From: Bradyrhizobium sp. MOS003
GTDB lineage: Bacteria; Pseudomonadota; Alphaproteobacteria; Rhizobiales; Xanthobacteraceae
Reading direction: 5' to 3'
Length of the DNA: 64,000 nt
NCBI RefSeq assembly: GCF_003020125.1
Contig: NZ_PYFW01000013.1
Span: 28,911 to 92,910, forward strand
Made by a program: the position numbers and the translations under genes. Under the pieces are notes generated by a model. The model was not told where the DNA came from, did not search any database, and was given only the letters and a program-made list of their open reading frames with translations. This document shows positions 26,303 through 35,749 of the stretch, in pieces (within the stretch, counting starts at the first letter, position 1; every line of letters begins with the position of its first letter).

Positions 26303-27553
26303 GTGCCGTCTGACGCCATCTGGGCCTGGAGCATCATCGTCGTCGCGACCGCTTGCGTCATCATCCGGCCGTTCCGCCTGCCGGAGGCGATCTGGGCCGT
26401 GATCGGTGCGGGCGCCCTCGTGCTGTCGGGCTTGCTGCCGTGGCGGGACGCGCTCACCGGCATCGAGAAGGGCCTCGACGTCTACCTCTTCCTGATCGGC
26501 ATGATGCTGATCGCCGAGCTTGCACGCCTCGAAGGCCTGTTCGACTATCTTGCCGCGCTCGCAGTGGAATATGCGGCCGGCTCGCCGCAGCGGCTGTTCC
26601 TGCTGATCTATGTCGTCGGAACGCTCGTCACGGTGCTGCTCTCCAACGATGCCACCGCGATCGTGCTGACGCCCGCCGTCTACGCCGCGACGCGCGCGGC
26701 CGGCGCCAAGCCGCTGCCCTATTTGTTCGTGTGCGCCTTCATCGCCAATGCCGCGAGCTTCGTACTGCCGATCTCCAATCCCGCCAATCTCGTGGTGTTC
26801 GGAGCGCGCATGCCCGAGCTCACCGAATGGCTGCGCATGTTCGCCCTTCCCTCGGCGGCGTCGATCCTGCTGACCTACATCGTGCTGCGGCTGACGCAGC
26901 ACCGCGCCCTGAAGGAGGAGACGATTGCGTCCAGCGTGCCGCATCCCAAGCTCGGCCGTGGCGGCAAGCTGACGGCGATCGGCATCGTCGCGATCGGAAT
27001 CGTGCTGGTCACAGCGTCCGCGCTGGACAAGCAACTGGGCTTGCCGACCTTCATCTGCGGCGGCGTGACGGCTGCGATCGTGCTGCTGATCAGCCGCCAG
27101 TCGCCGCTCCCCGTCCTGCGCGGCGTGTCCTGGAGCGTGCTGCCGCTGGTCGGCGGGCTGTTCGTGATGGTGGAAGCACTGGTCAAGACCGGCGTAATCG
27201 CGCAGCTCAGCGCGCTGCTGCATGAAGCCGTCGCGCAGTCGGTGCCGAAAGCGGCCTGGAGCGTCGGCATCGCGACCGCGATCGCCGACAACATCGCCAA
27301 TAATCTTCCGGTCGGCCTCGTCGCCGGCTCGGTCGCCGCCAGCGACCATTTGCCGGCGCCCGTCGTCAGCGCCATCCTGATCGGCGTCGACCTCGGCCCC
27401 AATCTGTCGGTGACAGGCTCGCTCGCCACCATCCTCTGGCTGGTCGCCCTGCGCAGGGAGAAGATCGAGGTCGGCGCCTGGCCGTTCCTCAAGCTCGGCC
27501 TGCTGGTGACGCCGCCTGCCCTGATCGCGGCCCTGGCGGCGGCGATCAGATAA
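26303..27553 (+). CDS. ArsB/NhaD-type ion transporter
   Basis: A 416-residue membrane protein of the ion transporter superfamily, with about 10-12 helices. LSNDATAIVLTPAVYA and LPISNPANLVVFG are the two helical-hairpin signature sequences of ArsB/P-type permeases, and the second half repeats this with ADNIANNLPVGL and GVDLGPNLSVTGSLATILW. These residues fit the arsenite/antimonite carrier ArsB and close relatives. No ArsR, ArsC or ArsA lies nearby, so arsenite as substrate is not secured. The start is GTG at 26303, behind AAGGA. It lies 25 bases after the MFS gene. Confidence 0.87.
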   Translation: MPSDAIWAWSIIVVATACVIIRPFRLPEAIWAVIGAGALVLSGLLPWRDALTGIEKGLDVYLFLIGMMLIAELARLEGLFDYLAALAVEYAAGSPQRLFLLIYVVGTLVTVLLSNDATAIVLTPAVYAATRAAGAKPLPYLFVCAFIANAASFVLPISNPANLVVFGARMPELTEWLRMFALPSAASILLTYIVLRLTQHRALKEETIASSVPHPKLGRGGKLTAIGIVAIGIVLVTASALDKQLGLPTFICGGVTAAIVLLISRQSPLPVLRGVSWSVLPLVGGLFVMVEALVKTGVIAQLSALLHEAVAQSVPKAAWSVGIATAIADNIANNLPVGLVAGSVAASDHLPAPVVSAILIGVDLGPNLSVTGSLATILWLVALRREKIEVGAWPFLKLGLLVTPPALIAALAAAIR

Positions 27554-27651
27554 TCGATCGCCTCTTTGCGGCGCATCAATGCGGCCGCCCGGGGCGGAGC
27601 TATCCTTCATCCTGTCGCGCGGCCCTGTGGTGCGCGGCAAGGAGGTTGATC

Positions 27652-27876
27652 ATGCAGATCCAGTCGAAGGCGTTGCCGCAGAGTTACTCCCTGCGTCGCT
27701 CGTTTCAGTTCCTCGCCCCAAACCAAACGGAAAGCCACCCGTTGCTGCTGGTTGCAGCCGTGGTGCTGCTGACCCTGTTCGCGATCGTGGAGGTCGACCT
27801 TCACAGCGCTCAGCTTCAGGCCACCGGCCTGCTCGGCCATGGCACCGGGATCGATCCCGTCTTCCTGAGCCCGTAG
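27652..27876 (+). CDS. Small single-span membrane protein, unknown
   Basis: A 74-residue protein with one hydrophobic helix (HPLLLVAAVVLLTLFAIVEVD) at about residues 29-50, flanked by a basic N-terminus and a short polar tail. GGAGG lies six bases before the ATG, an excellent ribosome site, which supports real translation. It is 98 bases behind the ArsB-like gene on the same strand and may be the last gene of that operon or separate. No family is recognised. Confidence 0.6.
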   Translation: MQIQSKALPQSYSLRRSFQFLAPNQTESHPLLLVAAVVLLTLFAIVEVDLHSAQLQATGLLGHGTGIDPVFLSP

Positions 27877-27897
27877 CGCCCGTCGGGACCGCCCCGA

Positions 27898-27917
27898 TCG
27901 CGGCATGAATGCCGCGA
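27898..27917. terminator. Hairpin between convergent genes
   Basis: TCGCGGCAT and ATGCCGCGA are perfect nine-base arms separated by GA. The hairpin lies between the small membrane protein and the convergent MFS gene, where a bidirectional terminator would be expected. There is no T-run, so intrinsic termination is uncertain. Confidence 0.4.
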
Positions 27918-27932
27918 CCGGGCAATGCTTCG

Positions 27933-29297
27933 TCAGTCGTTCTCGTAGCCGTAGACTTCCGGCAGGATGAAGATTGCGGCGAGCAATCCGATCAACGGGA
28001 AGATCGCGACCATCAACGTGGCATTCGCCTGCCCGATCGCGGCGAACACCGTCGGGAACAGGAAGATCGCCAGGAACGACGGCAGCTTCACGAACATATA
28101 AGCGAAGCCGGAGGCCGTGCCGCGATATTTGGGCTTGGCGACCATGGTCGGGATCGTCATGCAGTTCGAGGCGTCCCAATAATGGCCCCACAGCATCGCG
28201 GCGGCCGCGAAGGGCAGCAGGATCTTGTTGTCGGTGTAGAGAGCGAAGGCTGCCACCAGCAGCGAGACCAGCACGATCGAGAAGCCGGCGATCGAGATGC
28301 CGCGGTGGCCGATCTTCGGCGTCAGCAGCGGCCCGACCCAGCCGGACAGAGCGGCGAAGGAGAACAGCGCCATCGTCACCAGATTGATGCCCAGAATGCT
28401 CGACACGCCGACCATGACAAATAGCACCGGCAAATAGAACGCGAAGGTCGAGAACTCGCTGGCTTGCACGAAGCAGGCAATCCAGCCGTAGATCGTGGCG
28501 CGCCAGCGGATCGGATCCTTCCTGAGATCGGCGATGAAGGCGCTGGTAGAGACCTTCGGCATCACCACGTCCTGGTCCGGCAGCATGGCGAGATCGTCGT
28601 TGAACATTTCGCGCGCGACCTTCTTGGCCTCGCGGTAGCGTCCCTTTTGCACCAGCCACACCGCCGTCTCCGGCACGTCGTGCCGCATGATCAGGATGAT
28701 CAGCGCCGGCAGCGCGCCGAGGCCGAGCGTCACGCGCCACAGCGTCTCGTGGTTGATGTCGAGCAGCAGGAAAATCACGATGACACCGATCGTCAGCACC
28801 TCGCCGACTGCGAACATGAACTGCCAGCGGTTGCCCATGACCTCGCGCTCACCCTTGGCCATGGATTCCATGATGTAGGTGTAGCCGGTCGAGATGTCCG
28901 AGCCGAGCGGAATGCCGAGCAGGAAGCGGATCACGATCAGCCAGGTGACGTTAGGCACGAAAGCCTGCGCCAGCGCCAGCACGATGAACATCACCATCGT
29001 GATCAGGAACATCACGCGGCGGCCGATCTTGTCGGACAGCCAGCCGCCGAGCAGCGCGCCGATCAGGGCGCCGCCTTGCGTGCCGGCAGCGGCGAGACCG
29101 AGCATCAGCGGATCGGGATTGAACTGCTCCTTGATGAAGATCAGCACGAAGGCGATCGAATAGAGGTCCCAGGCTTCGACCAGGATCGAGGCCATCATCA
29201 GCCAGCCGACCTTGTTGCCCTTGGGACTGTAATTGGTGATGAGGTAGCGGACCGCAGCTTCGCTCGCGGTCGGTTGTGGCATCGCCATCGTTGACAT
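27933..29297 (-). CDS. MFS transporter (sugar acid/aromatic acid type)
   Basis: A 454-residue major facilitator with 12 hydrophobic segments. GGWLSDKIGRRVMF is the loop 2-3 signature and RFLLGIPLGSDISTGYTYI the helix 4-5 region of sugar-porter-like MFS members, and a second-half LTPKIGHRG loop mirrors the first. It is separated by 23 bases from a GntR gene transcribed in the same direction, and by the operator at 30161 from the catabolic genes. Uptake of the sugar acid degraded by the divergent enzymes is the likely role. The start MSTMAMPQ at 29297 follows GAAAGG. Confidence 0.88.
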   Translation of the reverse strand: MSTMAMPQPTASEAAVRYLITNYSPKGNKVGWLMMASILVEAWDLYSIAFVLIFIKEQFNPDPLMLGLAAAGTQGGALIGALLGGWLSDKIGRRVMFLITMVMFIVLALAQAFVPNVTWLIVIRFLLGIPLGSDISTGYTYIMESMAKGEREVMGNRWQFMFAVGEVLTIGVIVIFLLLDINHETLWRVTLGLGALPALIILIMRHDVPETAVWLVQKGRYREAKKVAREMFNDDLAMLPDQDVVMPKVSTSAFIADLRKDPIRWRATIYGWIACFVQASEFSTFAFYLPVLFVMVGVSSILGINLVTMALFSFAALSGWVGPLLTPKIGHRGISIAGFSIVLVSLLVAAFALYTDNKILLPFAAAAMLWGHYWDASNCMTIPTMVAKPKYRGTASGFAYMFVKLPSFLAIFLFPTVFAAIGQANATLMVAIFPLIGLLAAIFILPEVYGYEND

Positions 29298-29320
29298 TTT
29301 TTGGACCTTTCTTCGAAACT

Positions 29321-30088
29321 CTATGCGCCCAGCAACGGCTCGATGCTGCAATCGAGCAGGCGCGGGTCGATCCCCGCTTCCATGCCGGTGAATATCTCGC
29401 CCATGTAGTCGATCAGCCCATCGCTCGCCTTCACCGCGTCCTCGACGCGCCGGGAGGCCACCGCGGCGAGAATGGCGAGATGACGGTCGATCGTGCCCGA
29501 CAGGTCGGCCTGCCCCGGCATGAAGCGGTGGTGGATGTAGCCGATGCGCCGGTACAGCGTGTGCAGCGGCCGCAGCGTGTGCACCAGGAACGGCTCGCCG
29601 GCCGCTTCCAGCACCAGCGCGTCGATGCGGCGGTCGATGTGGTTGAATTCGTCGAGCGTGAGGCTGGCGCGACGCTCGCGCAGGAGACGCTCGATGTGCA
29701 GCGCCTGATTGCGATGCGAGAGGCTGGCGCGATCGGCCGCAAGGCGGATCACGAAACGCTCCATGTCGCGGCGCAAGGCCAGCAGCATGCGCTCCCGCGC
29801 GAGATCGATCGGCGCGATGTGCAGGCCGTGGCGCGGACGTATGATGATGAGCGTGTCGGCGGACAGACGATTGACGGCGTGATGCACCGGCGTGCGGCCG
29901 AAACCGGTGATCTGCTGCAACTCCAGCATCGTCATGAATTGTCCGGGTTTGAGCTCGCAATGAACAAGGAGCTCTTCGATCTTCTGATAGGCCAGCTCGA
30001 AGAAGTTGAGCCGGTTGCGTCGCGAGGGCTTGCCCTCGCCGTCGTCGTCGTTCCTCACCAATTCGAGCGCGCGCTTGCGCTTTGCCAT
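29321..30088 (-). CDS. GntR family transcriptional regulator
   Basis: A 255-residue regulator with a basic N-terminal extension. The winged helix at about residues 30-95 (AYQKIEELLVHCELKPGQFM and GRTPVHHAVNRLSADTLI) is of the GntR type, and the rest is a helical FCD-like domain. It sits between the MFS gene downstream and a divergent dehydratase gene, with a strong palindrome at 30161-30176 in the shared promoter region. Repression of both transcripts, lifted by a sugar acid, is expected. Confidence 0.9.
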   Translation of the reverse strand: MAKRKRALELVRNDDDGEGKPSRRNRLNFFELAYQKIEELLVHCELKPGQFMTMLELQQITGFGRTPVHHAVNRLSADTLIIIRPRHGLHIAPIDLARERMLLALRRDMERFVIRLAADRASLSHRNQALHIERLLRERRASLTLDEFNHIDRRIDALVLEAAGEPFLVHTLRPLHTLYRRIGYIHHRFMPGQADLSGTIDRHLAILAAVASRRVEDAVKASDGLIDYMGEIFTGMEAGIDPRLLDCSIEPLLGA

Positions 30089-30160
30089 TTCGTTCTCTCC
30101 CGTCAGGTCCCGCGCGCTCGTTGCTGAATGGCGCCCTATTTGTCGCAGCCTTAAAACATG

Positions 30161-30176
30161 TTGTGATATATTACAA
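30161..30176. promoter_or_regulatory. GntR-type operator in the divergent promoter region
   Basis: TTGTGATATATTACAA is a palindrome with a single symmetric mismatch (G opposite T). It stands 73 bases from the regulator's start and 92 bases from the dehydratase's start. The AT-rich dyad in otherwise GC-rich DNA and the position in a divergent gap point to the GntR protein encoded alongside. Confidence 0.68.
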
Positions 30177-30267
30177 GCAGGCGTAAGACGTCGGCGCGAG
30201 CTGTAGCATGCTGCAGTGCAAAATGAGACGTCAGGCGCGAAGCGCCTGTGATGGGAGGAAAGTTGCC

Positions 30268-31467
30268 GTGAAGATCACGTCAATCGAGACGCTGCGCACC
30301 GAGGAATTCTCCAACGTCATCTGGGTGCGCGTTCACACCGAAACCGGCATGATCGGTCTCGGTGAAACCTTCTACGGCGCCGGCGCGGTCGAAGCGCAGA
30401 TCCACGACACCTTTGCCGGCCGCCTGCTCGGCCGCAATCCGCTGCACATCGAAGCCATCCATCGCGACATGCTGAACCTGCCGATGGCGCAGTCCTCCAC
30501 CGGCGTCGAATATCGCGCGGCCTCCGCAATCGACATCGCGCTGTGGGACCTGTTCGGCAAGGTCTGCAATCAGCCGGTGCACCAGATGCTCGGCGGCCTC
30601 TGCCGCGACAAGCAGCGCATCTACAACACCTGCGCCGGCACGCAATATGTGCGCTCGACCAATATCAGCCCGGTCGCGAACTGGAATCTCGGTGGCAACA
30701 AGGGACCGTACGAGGATCTCGACGGCTTCATGAACCGCGCCGATGCACTCGCCGAAAGCCTGCTGGAAAGCGGCATCTCCGCAATGAAGATCTGGCCGTT
30801 CGATCCGGCGGCGCAGGAGAACAAGGGCCTCTACATCACCGCCGCCCAGATGAAGCAGGCGATCGAGCCGTTCGAGAAGATCCGCAAGGCCGTCGGCGAC
30901 AAAATGGAGATCATGGTCGAGCTCCACTCGCTGTGGAACCTGCCGACTGCCAAGCAGATCGCGCGTGCGCTCGAACCCTACAAGCCGACCTGGTACGAAG
31001 ACCCGATCCGGATGAACTCGCCGCAGGCGCTGGCCGAATACGCCCGCTCCACTGACGTGTGGGTCTGCGCCAGCGAGACGTTGGGCTCGCGCTTCCCCTA
31101 CAAGGACATGCTCGACCGCGACGCCATGCACGTGGTGATGGCGGATCTGTGCTGGACCGGCGGCCTCACCGAGGGACGCAAGATCGCGGCGATGGCTGAG
31201 ACCTATCACCGACCCTTCGCGCCGCACGATTGCATCGGCCCGATCGGTTTCATCGCCGCCATCCACATGTCGTTCAGCCAGCCCAACACGCTGATCCAGG
31301 AATCGGTGCGCGCGTTCTACAAGGGCTGGTACAATGAGCTCGTCACCACGATGCCGACGATTAGGGATGGCTATGTCTTCCCGATGGAGGGCCCCGGCCT
31401 CGGCGTCGACCTCCTGCCCGCCGTCTTCGAGCGCAGCGATTTGATCGTGCGCCGTTCCAACGCTTAA
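30268..31467 (+). CDS. Mandelate racemase/enolase superfamily dehydratase
   Basis: A 399-residue enolase-superfamily enzyme. The N-terminal capping domain (VKITSIETLRTEEF) is followed by a barrel with the metal-ligand strand ends VELHSLW, WYEDPI and CASETLG, and a catalytic histidine in FAPHDCIGP. AMKIWPFDP marks the second strand. The pattern matches acid-sugar dehydratases such as mannonate- and galactonate-dehydratase-like members. Start GTG at 30268 has GGGAGGA nine bases upstream. It leads an operon with an SDR and a Zn-dehydrogenase. The exact sugar acid is not resolved. Confidence 0.9.
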   Translation: MKITSIETLRTEEFSNVIWVRVHTETGMIGLGETFYGAGAVEAQIHDTFAGRLLGRNPLHIEAIHRDMLNLPMAQSSTGVEYRAASAIDIALWDLFGKVCNQPVHQMLGGLCRDKQRIYNTCAGTQYVRSTNISPVANWNLGGNKGPYEDLDGFMNRADALAESLLESGISAMKIWPFDPAAQENKGLYITAAQMKQAIEPFEKIRKAVGDKMEIMVELHSLWNLPTAKQIARALEPYKPTWYEDPIRMNSPQALAEYARSTDVWVCASETLGSRFPYKDMLDRDAMHVVMADLCWTGGLTEGRKIAAMAETYHRPFAPHDCIGPIGFIAAIHMSFSQPNTLIQESVRAFYKGWYNELVTTMPTIRDGYVFPMEGPGLGVDLLPAVFERSDLIVRRSNA

Positions 31468-31479
31468 AGGATATCCGAG

Positions 31480-32247
31480 ATGAGCACCGCCCTGTTCGAC
31501 CTATCCGGCCGCACCGCACTCGTGACCGGCTCCTCCCGCGGGCTCGGCCGCGCCATCGCCGAGGGCATGGCGAAGGCCGGCGCCAGAATCATCGTCAACG
31601 GCGTCGATCCCAAGCGCGTCGAGCAGGCCGTCGCCGAGTTCCGTGCCGCCGGGCATCAGGCCGAGGGCGCAGCCTTCAATGTCACCGACGAGCCGGCCAT
31701 CATCGCGGCTTTCGAGCGTTTCGACCGCGAAGGAATCGAGATCGACATTCTCGTCAACAACGCCGGCATCCAGCACCGCAAGCCGCTGGTCGAGTTCACC
31801 ACCGACGAATGGCGCAAGGTGATCGAGACCGACCTCACCAGCGCCTTCGTGATCGGTCGCGAGGCCGGCAAACGCATGATCCCGCGCAAGCACGGCAAGA
31901 TCATCAATATCGGCTCGCTCGGCAGCGAGCTGGCACGTCCGACGATTGCGCCCTACACCGCGGCCAAGGGCGGCATCAAGAACCTGACCCGCTCGATGGC
32001 GGTGGAATGGGCCCAGCACGGCATCCAGGCCAATGCGATCGGCCCCGGCTACATGCTCACCGACATGAACGAGGCGCTGGTCAACAATACTGATTTCAAC
32101 AATTGGCTGATGGGCCGCATCCCCTCCAAGCGCTGGGGCAAGCCGGACGAACTGGTCGGCGCCGCGATCTTCCTGGCCTCGGACGCCTCCACCTACGTCA
32201 ACGGCCAGATCATCTATGTCGATGGCGGCATGATCGCCGCGATGTGA
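31480..32247 (+). CDS. SDR family oxidoreductase (gluconate 5-dehydrogenase-like)
   Basis: A 255-residue classical SDR. TGSSRGLG is the cofactor loop, NNAGIQHR follows NNAG, and the catalytic Ser lies in NIGSLGSE with YTAAK as the Tyr/Lys pair. The arrangement FDLSGRTALVTGSSRGLG and AGIQHRKPLVEF is typical of gluconate 5-dehydrogenases (IdnO/Gno), which interconvert gluconate and 5-ketogluconate. It begins 12 bases after the dehydratase and precedes an idonate dehydrogenase-like gene, so a sugar-acid route is well supported. Confidence 0.9.
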   Translation: MSTALFDLSGRTALVTGSSRGLGRAIAEGMAKAGARIIVNGVDPKRVEQAVAEFRAAGHQAEGAAFNVTDEPAIIAAFERFDREGIEIDILVNNAGIQHRKPLVEFTTDEWRKVIETDLTSAFVIGREAGKRMIPRKHGKIINIGSLGSELARPTIAPYTAAKGGIKNLTRSMAVEWAQHGIQANAIGPGYMLTDMNEALVNNTDFNNWLMGRIPSKRWGKPDELVGAAIFLASDASTYVNGQIIYVDGGMIAAM

Positions 32248-32267
32248 TCGCAAACAGGGAGCAAGTC

Positions 32268-33299
32268 ATGCGCGCCGTCGTCATCCACGCCCCGAAGGAT
32301 CTGCGGATCGACAATTATCCCGATCCGGCACCCGGCCCGGGCGAGGTTCGGGTCAAGATCGCCAATGGCGGCATCTGCGGCTCGGACCTGCACTACTACC
32401 ATCATGGTGGTTTCGGCGTCGTCCGCATCCAGCAGCCGATGGCGCTGGGGCATGAGATCGCCGGCGTGGTCGCCGCCATCGGCGACGGCGTCACCGGCGT
32501 GAAGCCGGGCACGCGCGTTGCGGTCAATCCGAGCAAGCCGTGCGGCCAGTGCCTGCATTGCCAGGAAGGCATGCGCAACCAGTGCCTCGACATGCGATTC
32601 CTCGGCAGCGCGATGCGCTTTCCCCACGTGCAAGGTGGTTTCCGCGAATTCGTCACGGTCGATGCCGCGCAGGCCGTGCCGATCGCGGACAAATTGTCAT
32701 TGGCTGAGGCTGCGGTCGCCGAGCCGCTGGCGGTGTGCCTGCATGCCGGCAAGCAGGCCGGTCCCCTGCTCGGCAAGCGCGTGCTGATCACCGGCTGCGG
32801 CCCGATCGGCGCGCTGATGATTTTGGTGTCCCGCTTCGGCGGTGCGGCCGAGATCGTGGTGACTGACGTGGCCGACGCGCCATTGGCCGTCGCCAAGAAG
32901 CTCGGCGCGACGCACGCCATCAACGTCGCGACGAAGGCCAATGCGCTCGATCCCTGGCGCGCCGGCAAGGGTGTGTTCGACACCCTGTTCGAAGCTTCCG
33001 GCAATCAGGCCGCGCTCCGCACCGCGCTCGACGTGTTACGCCCCGGCGCAACGCTGGTGCAGCTCGGCCTCGGCGGCGAGATGACGCTGCCGATCAATTC
33101 CATCGTTGCCAAGGAATTGCAGCTGCGCGGCACCTTCCGCTTCGATCCCGAGTTCGAACTGGCGGTGCGCCTGATGGGCGAAGGCCTGATCGACGTCAAG
33201 CCGCTGATCACGGCCACCATGCCGTTCGAGAACGCGGTCGCCGCCTTCGAGCTCGCCAGCGACCGCTCGCAATCGATGAAGGTGCAGCTTACCTTTTAG
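32268..33299 (+). CDS. Zinc-dependent L-idonate 5-dehydrogenase-like enzyme
   Basis: A 343-residue medium-chain alcohol dehydrogenase. Catalytic zinc ligands are Cys37 in GGICGSDLHYY and the GHE at 61-63. Structural zinc cysteines lie in CGQCLHCQEGMRNQC. The Rossmann motif is ITGCGPIGAL. DLHYYHHGGFGVVRIQQPM is characteristic of L-idonate 5-dehydrogenase, which forms 5-ketogluconate. It pairs logically with the gluconate 5-dehydrogenase-like SDR upstream. Its last 11 bases overlap the convergent exported-protein gene. Confidence 0.88.
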   Translation: MRAVVIHAPKDLRIDNYPDPAPGPGEVRVKIANGGICGSDLHYYHHGGFGVVRIQQPMALGHEIAGVVAAIGDGVTGVKPGTRVAVNPSKPCGQCLHCQEGMRNQCLDMRFLGSAMRFPHVQGGFREFVTVDAAQAVPIADKLSLAEAAVAEPLAVCLHAGKQAGPLLGKRVLITGCGPIGALMILVSRFGGAAEIVVTDVADAPLAVAKKLGATHAINVATKANALDPWRAGKGVFDTLFEASGNQAALRTALDVLRPGATLVQLGLGGEMTLPINSIVAKELQLRGTFRFDPEFELAVRLMGEGLIDVKPLITATMPFENAVAAFELASDRSQSMKVQLTF

Positions 33300-34173
33300 C
33301 GGCGTCGGTGGCCCGCTGGCTCTCGACCAGCCGGTCCTTGACCAGCCGCACGGCGCCGCGCTTCCAGGAATAGTCTGCGCCAAGGCGCAAGCCGCTGTCG
33401 CCGCGCGCCAGCACCGCGCCGGTACTGGCATCACGAACCTGGAAGCCGAGCGTGTATTCGGTGCGGCTGACCCGGCGCACCACGCCGATCAGTGACTGAT
33501 CAGCACCGAGCCCTTTCGCAATCGCAGCCTCGCATCCGCCGCAGTCACGCAGCGCGCCCGCCGTCGCCGCCTCCCGGCCGACATCAACGATCCGGTAACG
33601 GCCGGATTGGCCGAGCGCCTCGCGCACGCCGCCGGTGACCTCAGCGAGGTATGATGCGTCCGACGCGGTTGCCGCGCCCACCGGGGCCGCGGTCGTATCC
33701 TCGAGCTCGAACTCGAACACCGCCAACGCGACCGGCGCGGGCGTCGCAAGCGCCGCCATCACCTCGCGGGAGACGAATCTCTCCGCGCGCTCCCAGGATT
33801 CGTCATTGTCGCCGCGGAAGGTGTAGAGCTTGTCCATGACGAGCTTGCTGGTGCCGACGTCGATCACCGCGACCTTGGCCCATTGCACCAGCGTGCTCGT
33901 CTTCTGGATGCCGCCGATGACCTTGAACACGGCGCCGTCCTTTGCCGAGGGCACCAGCCGATAGCGCCCGCCCTCCCCGATATCCCGCCTGAGCGCGGCC
34001 ATGAATGCCGACAGACGCTGCTCATGGGCCGCGGTCTGGTTGGCCGGCTCGGCCGACGTATCGGTATAGCTGAAATCGTCCATGGCAACGCCGATGGCCG
34101 CCTCGGCCGCAGCCGGCGAGCAGGACAGGATCACCAGGAGGACAGCCGAGAGAGCCAACCGGGAGAGGAGCAT
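33289..34173 (-). CDS. Exported DUF3280/DUF2380-type protein with two similar halves
   Basis: A 294-residue protein with a signal peptide (LLSRLALSAVLLVILSCSPAAAEA). The mature part has two related halves. The first opens IGVAMDDFSYTDTSAEPA and contains GGRYRLV. The second opens ALAVFEFELEDTTAAPVG and contains SGRYRIVDV. The family is frequently found near PQQ-dependent alcohol oxidation genes, none of which is in view. It is divergent from a NarL-type kinase/regulator pair 193 bases away. The start at 34173 follows GGGAGAGGAG. Its 3' end overlaps the idonate dehydrogenase gene by 11 bases on the opposite strand. Confidence 0.8.
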   Translation of the reverse strand: MLLSRLALSAVLLVILSCSPAAAEAAIGVAMDDFSYTDTSAEPANQTAAHEQRLSAFMAALRRDIGEGGRYRLVPSAKDGAVFKVIGGIQKTSTLVQWAKVAVIDVGTSKLVMDKLYTFRGDNDESWERAERFVSREVMAALATPAPVALAVFEFELEDTTAAPVGAATASDASYLAEVTGGVREALGQSGRYRIVDVGREAATAGALRDCGGCEAAIAKGLGADQSLIGVVRRVSRTEYTLGFQVRDASTGAVLARGDSGLRLGADYSWKRGAVRLVKDRLVESQRATDAAKR

Positions 34174-34366
34174 GAGCGGTGCCTCGCGAGATAGAGCGGT
34201 GCGCAAATCTCGGCGGCAGCCCTCGGCCTCGCAACGGGGAGCATCCCGGCAAGCGCCGGGAATATTTCACGCCATTGCACTGCGGTAGAGCGTACCGCTT
34301 TGCGCGGCCGGCGTTCTGCCGTTTAATGCGGCGGCGACACACCCGGTCGCGCAAGGTGCCCGCCCG

Positions 34367-35749
34367 ATGTGGAACCGCCCGAGATTCGACCTCAAGGTCC
34401 GTCTGACGTTGCGCGTGGCCACCATAACGGCCGCCTGCTTCGCTGCAATCTCCGCCTATTTCCTGATCGCAGCCGATCGCGAGGCTCATGCGCGCCTCGA
34501 CAGCATTGCCGCGATTGTCGCGAAGTCGCTGGAGCTGCAACAGGGCAAGATCCAGTGGGTGGCCGGCCCGCGCGACTTTCCCAACCTCGATCCCGTCGCG
34601 GCCTATGTGATGACGCCCGGCCTATGCCTGGCATTCCGTGGCCCGACGGGCGAGATGCTGCAGCGGTTCTGCAGCGGAGCACCTGCCCCGACGAGCCCGC
34701 CGCCGCAGGCCTTTGCGGCCTTCTATCGCGGGCTGTTCGACCCCGGCCGCGAAGCGGCACGGCCCGTCATCGTGCGCGGCGCAAAGCTCGGCGAGACCGT
34801 GGTTTCGGTCGATCCGGCCGTGCGAACGGCGGAGGCCTGGCACGACGCCGGCCGCCTGACGATCGCCCTTGCGATCGCGCTGCCGCTGTTGTGCTTGCTG
34901 GTCTACGCCGCGCTGGCGCGCGCGCTGCGCCCGACCCGCCTGATCCGCACCGGCCTCGAACGGATCGCAGCCAACGACCTCTCGGCTCGGCTGCCGCCGT
35001 TCGATCTCGCCGAGCTCTCCGCGATCCGCGACGGCTTCAACCATCTCGCCGAAAGCCTCGACAATGCGCTCGCCGAACGCAGCGAGCTGACGCGCAAGCT
35101 GATCGCGCTGCAGGACGACGAGCGCCGCCATCTGGCGCGCGAGCTGCACGACGAGTTCGGCCAGTCGCTCGCCGCCATCCGCGCGCTGGCCTCCTCCGCC
35201 CGCCAGACCGCGGTGCAGGACTGCCCCGCTTTGCTCTCCGAGTGCGACGGCATCGCGCGGACCGCGACCGGCATGATGGAGATGCTGCGCGGGACACTGT
35301 TCCGGCTGCGTCCGCCCGACGTCGAGGAGCTCGGGCTGGTTGCGAGCCTGGAAGGCCTCGTCGCGGGCTGGAACGGACGCAGCCGCGGCGAGACGCGCTT
35401 TTCGATTCATTTCGACGGCGCGTTCGAGACCCTGCCCGCCGCCATCAGCGACAACCTCTACCGCATCGTGCAGGAGGCGCTCACCAACGCCGCCAAACAT
35501 GCCGGCGCCACCAAGGTCGGCCTGCACTTGACGATGGCGGCAAACGAGATAGCGCTTGCCATCGACGACGACGGTCGGCCGAACGATGCCTCCAGTAAAT
35601 CCGGCATGGGCCTGCTCGGCATGCGCGAGCGCGTCGCGGCCCTGCGCGGCCGGATGAGCTTCGAAGTCGGCGCCAACGGCGGCTCGGCGCTGCGCGTCGT
35701 CATTCCGCTCACCGCCAACGACCGGCCCGCGCTGGAGCAGGCGGCATGA
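34367..35749 (+). CDS. NarL-type sensor histidine kinase (HisKA_3)
   Basis: A 460-residue membrane kinase. Segments at about 17-36 and 164-184 enclose a periplasmic domain of about 125 residues. A HAMP region (about 185-240) leads to HisKA_3 with His261 in RRHLARELHDEFGQSL and an HATPase with NLYRIVQEALTNAAKHA and GMGLLGMRERV. These are the hallmarks of kinases that pair with LuxR-type regulators. Its stop overlaps the regulator gene as ATGA. The divergent exported protein may be its sensory accessory or its target. Confidence 0.92.
   Translation: MWNRPRFDLKVRLTLRVATITAACFAAISAYFLIAADREAHARLDSIAAIVAKSLELQQGKIQWVAGPRDFPNLDPVAAYVMTPGLCLAFRGPTGEMLQRFCSGAPAPTSPPPQAFAAFYRGLFDPGREAARPVIVRGAKLGETVVSVDPAVRTAEAWHDAGRLTIALAIALPLLCLLVYAALARALRPTRLIRTGLERIAANDLSARLPPFDLAELSAIRDGFNHLAESLDNALAERSELTRKLIALQDDERRHLARELHDEFGQSLAAIRALASSARQTAVQDCPALLSECDGIARTATGMMEMLRGTLFRLRPPDVEELGLVASLEGLVAGWNGRSRGETRFSIHFDGAFETLPAAISDNLYRIVQEALTNAAKHAGATKVGLHLTMAANEIALAIDDDGRPNDASSKSGMGLLGMRERVAALRGRMSFEVGANGGSALRVVIPLTANDRPALEQAA

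Noticed and set aside
27933..29960. Extended 675-codon frame for the MFS transporter
   Set aside because: The extra N-terminal 220 codons lie antisense-frame over the GntR gene and show no protein-like pattern. The transporter starts at 29297.
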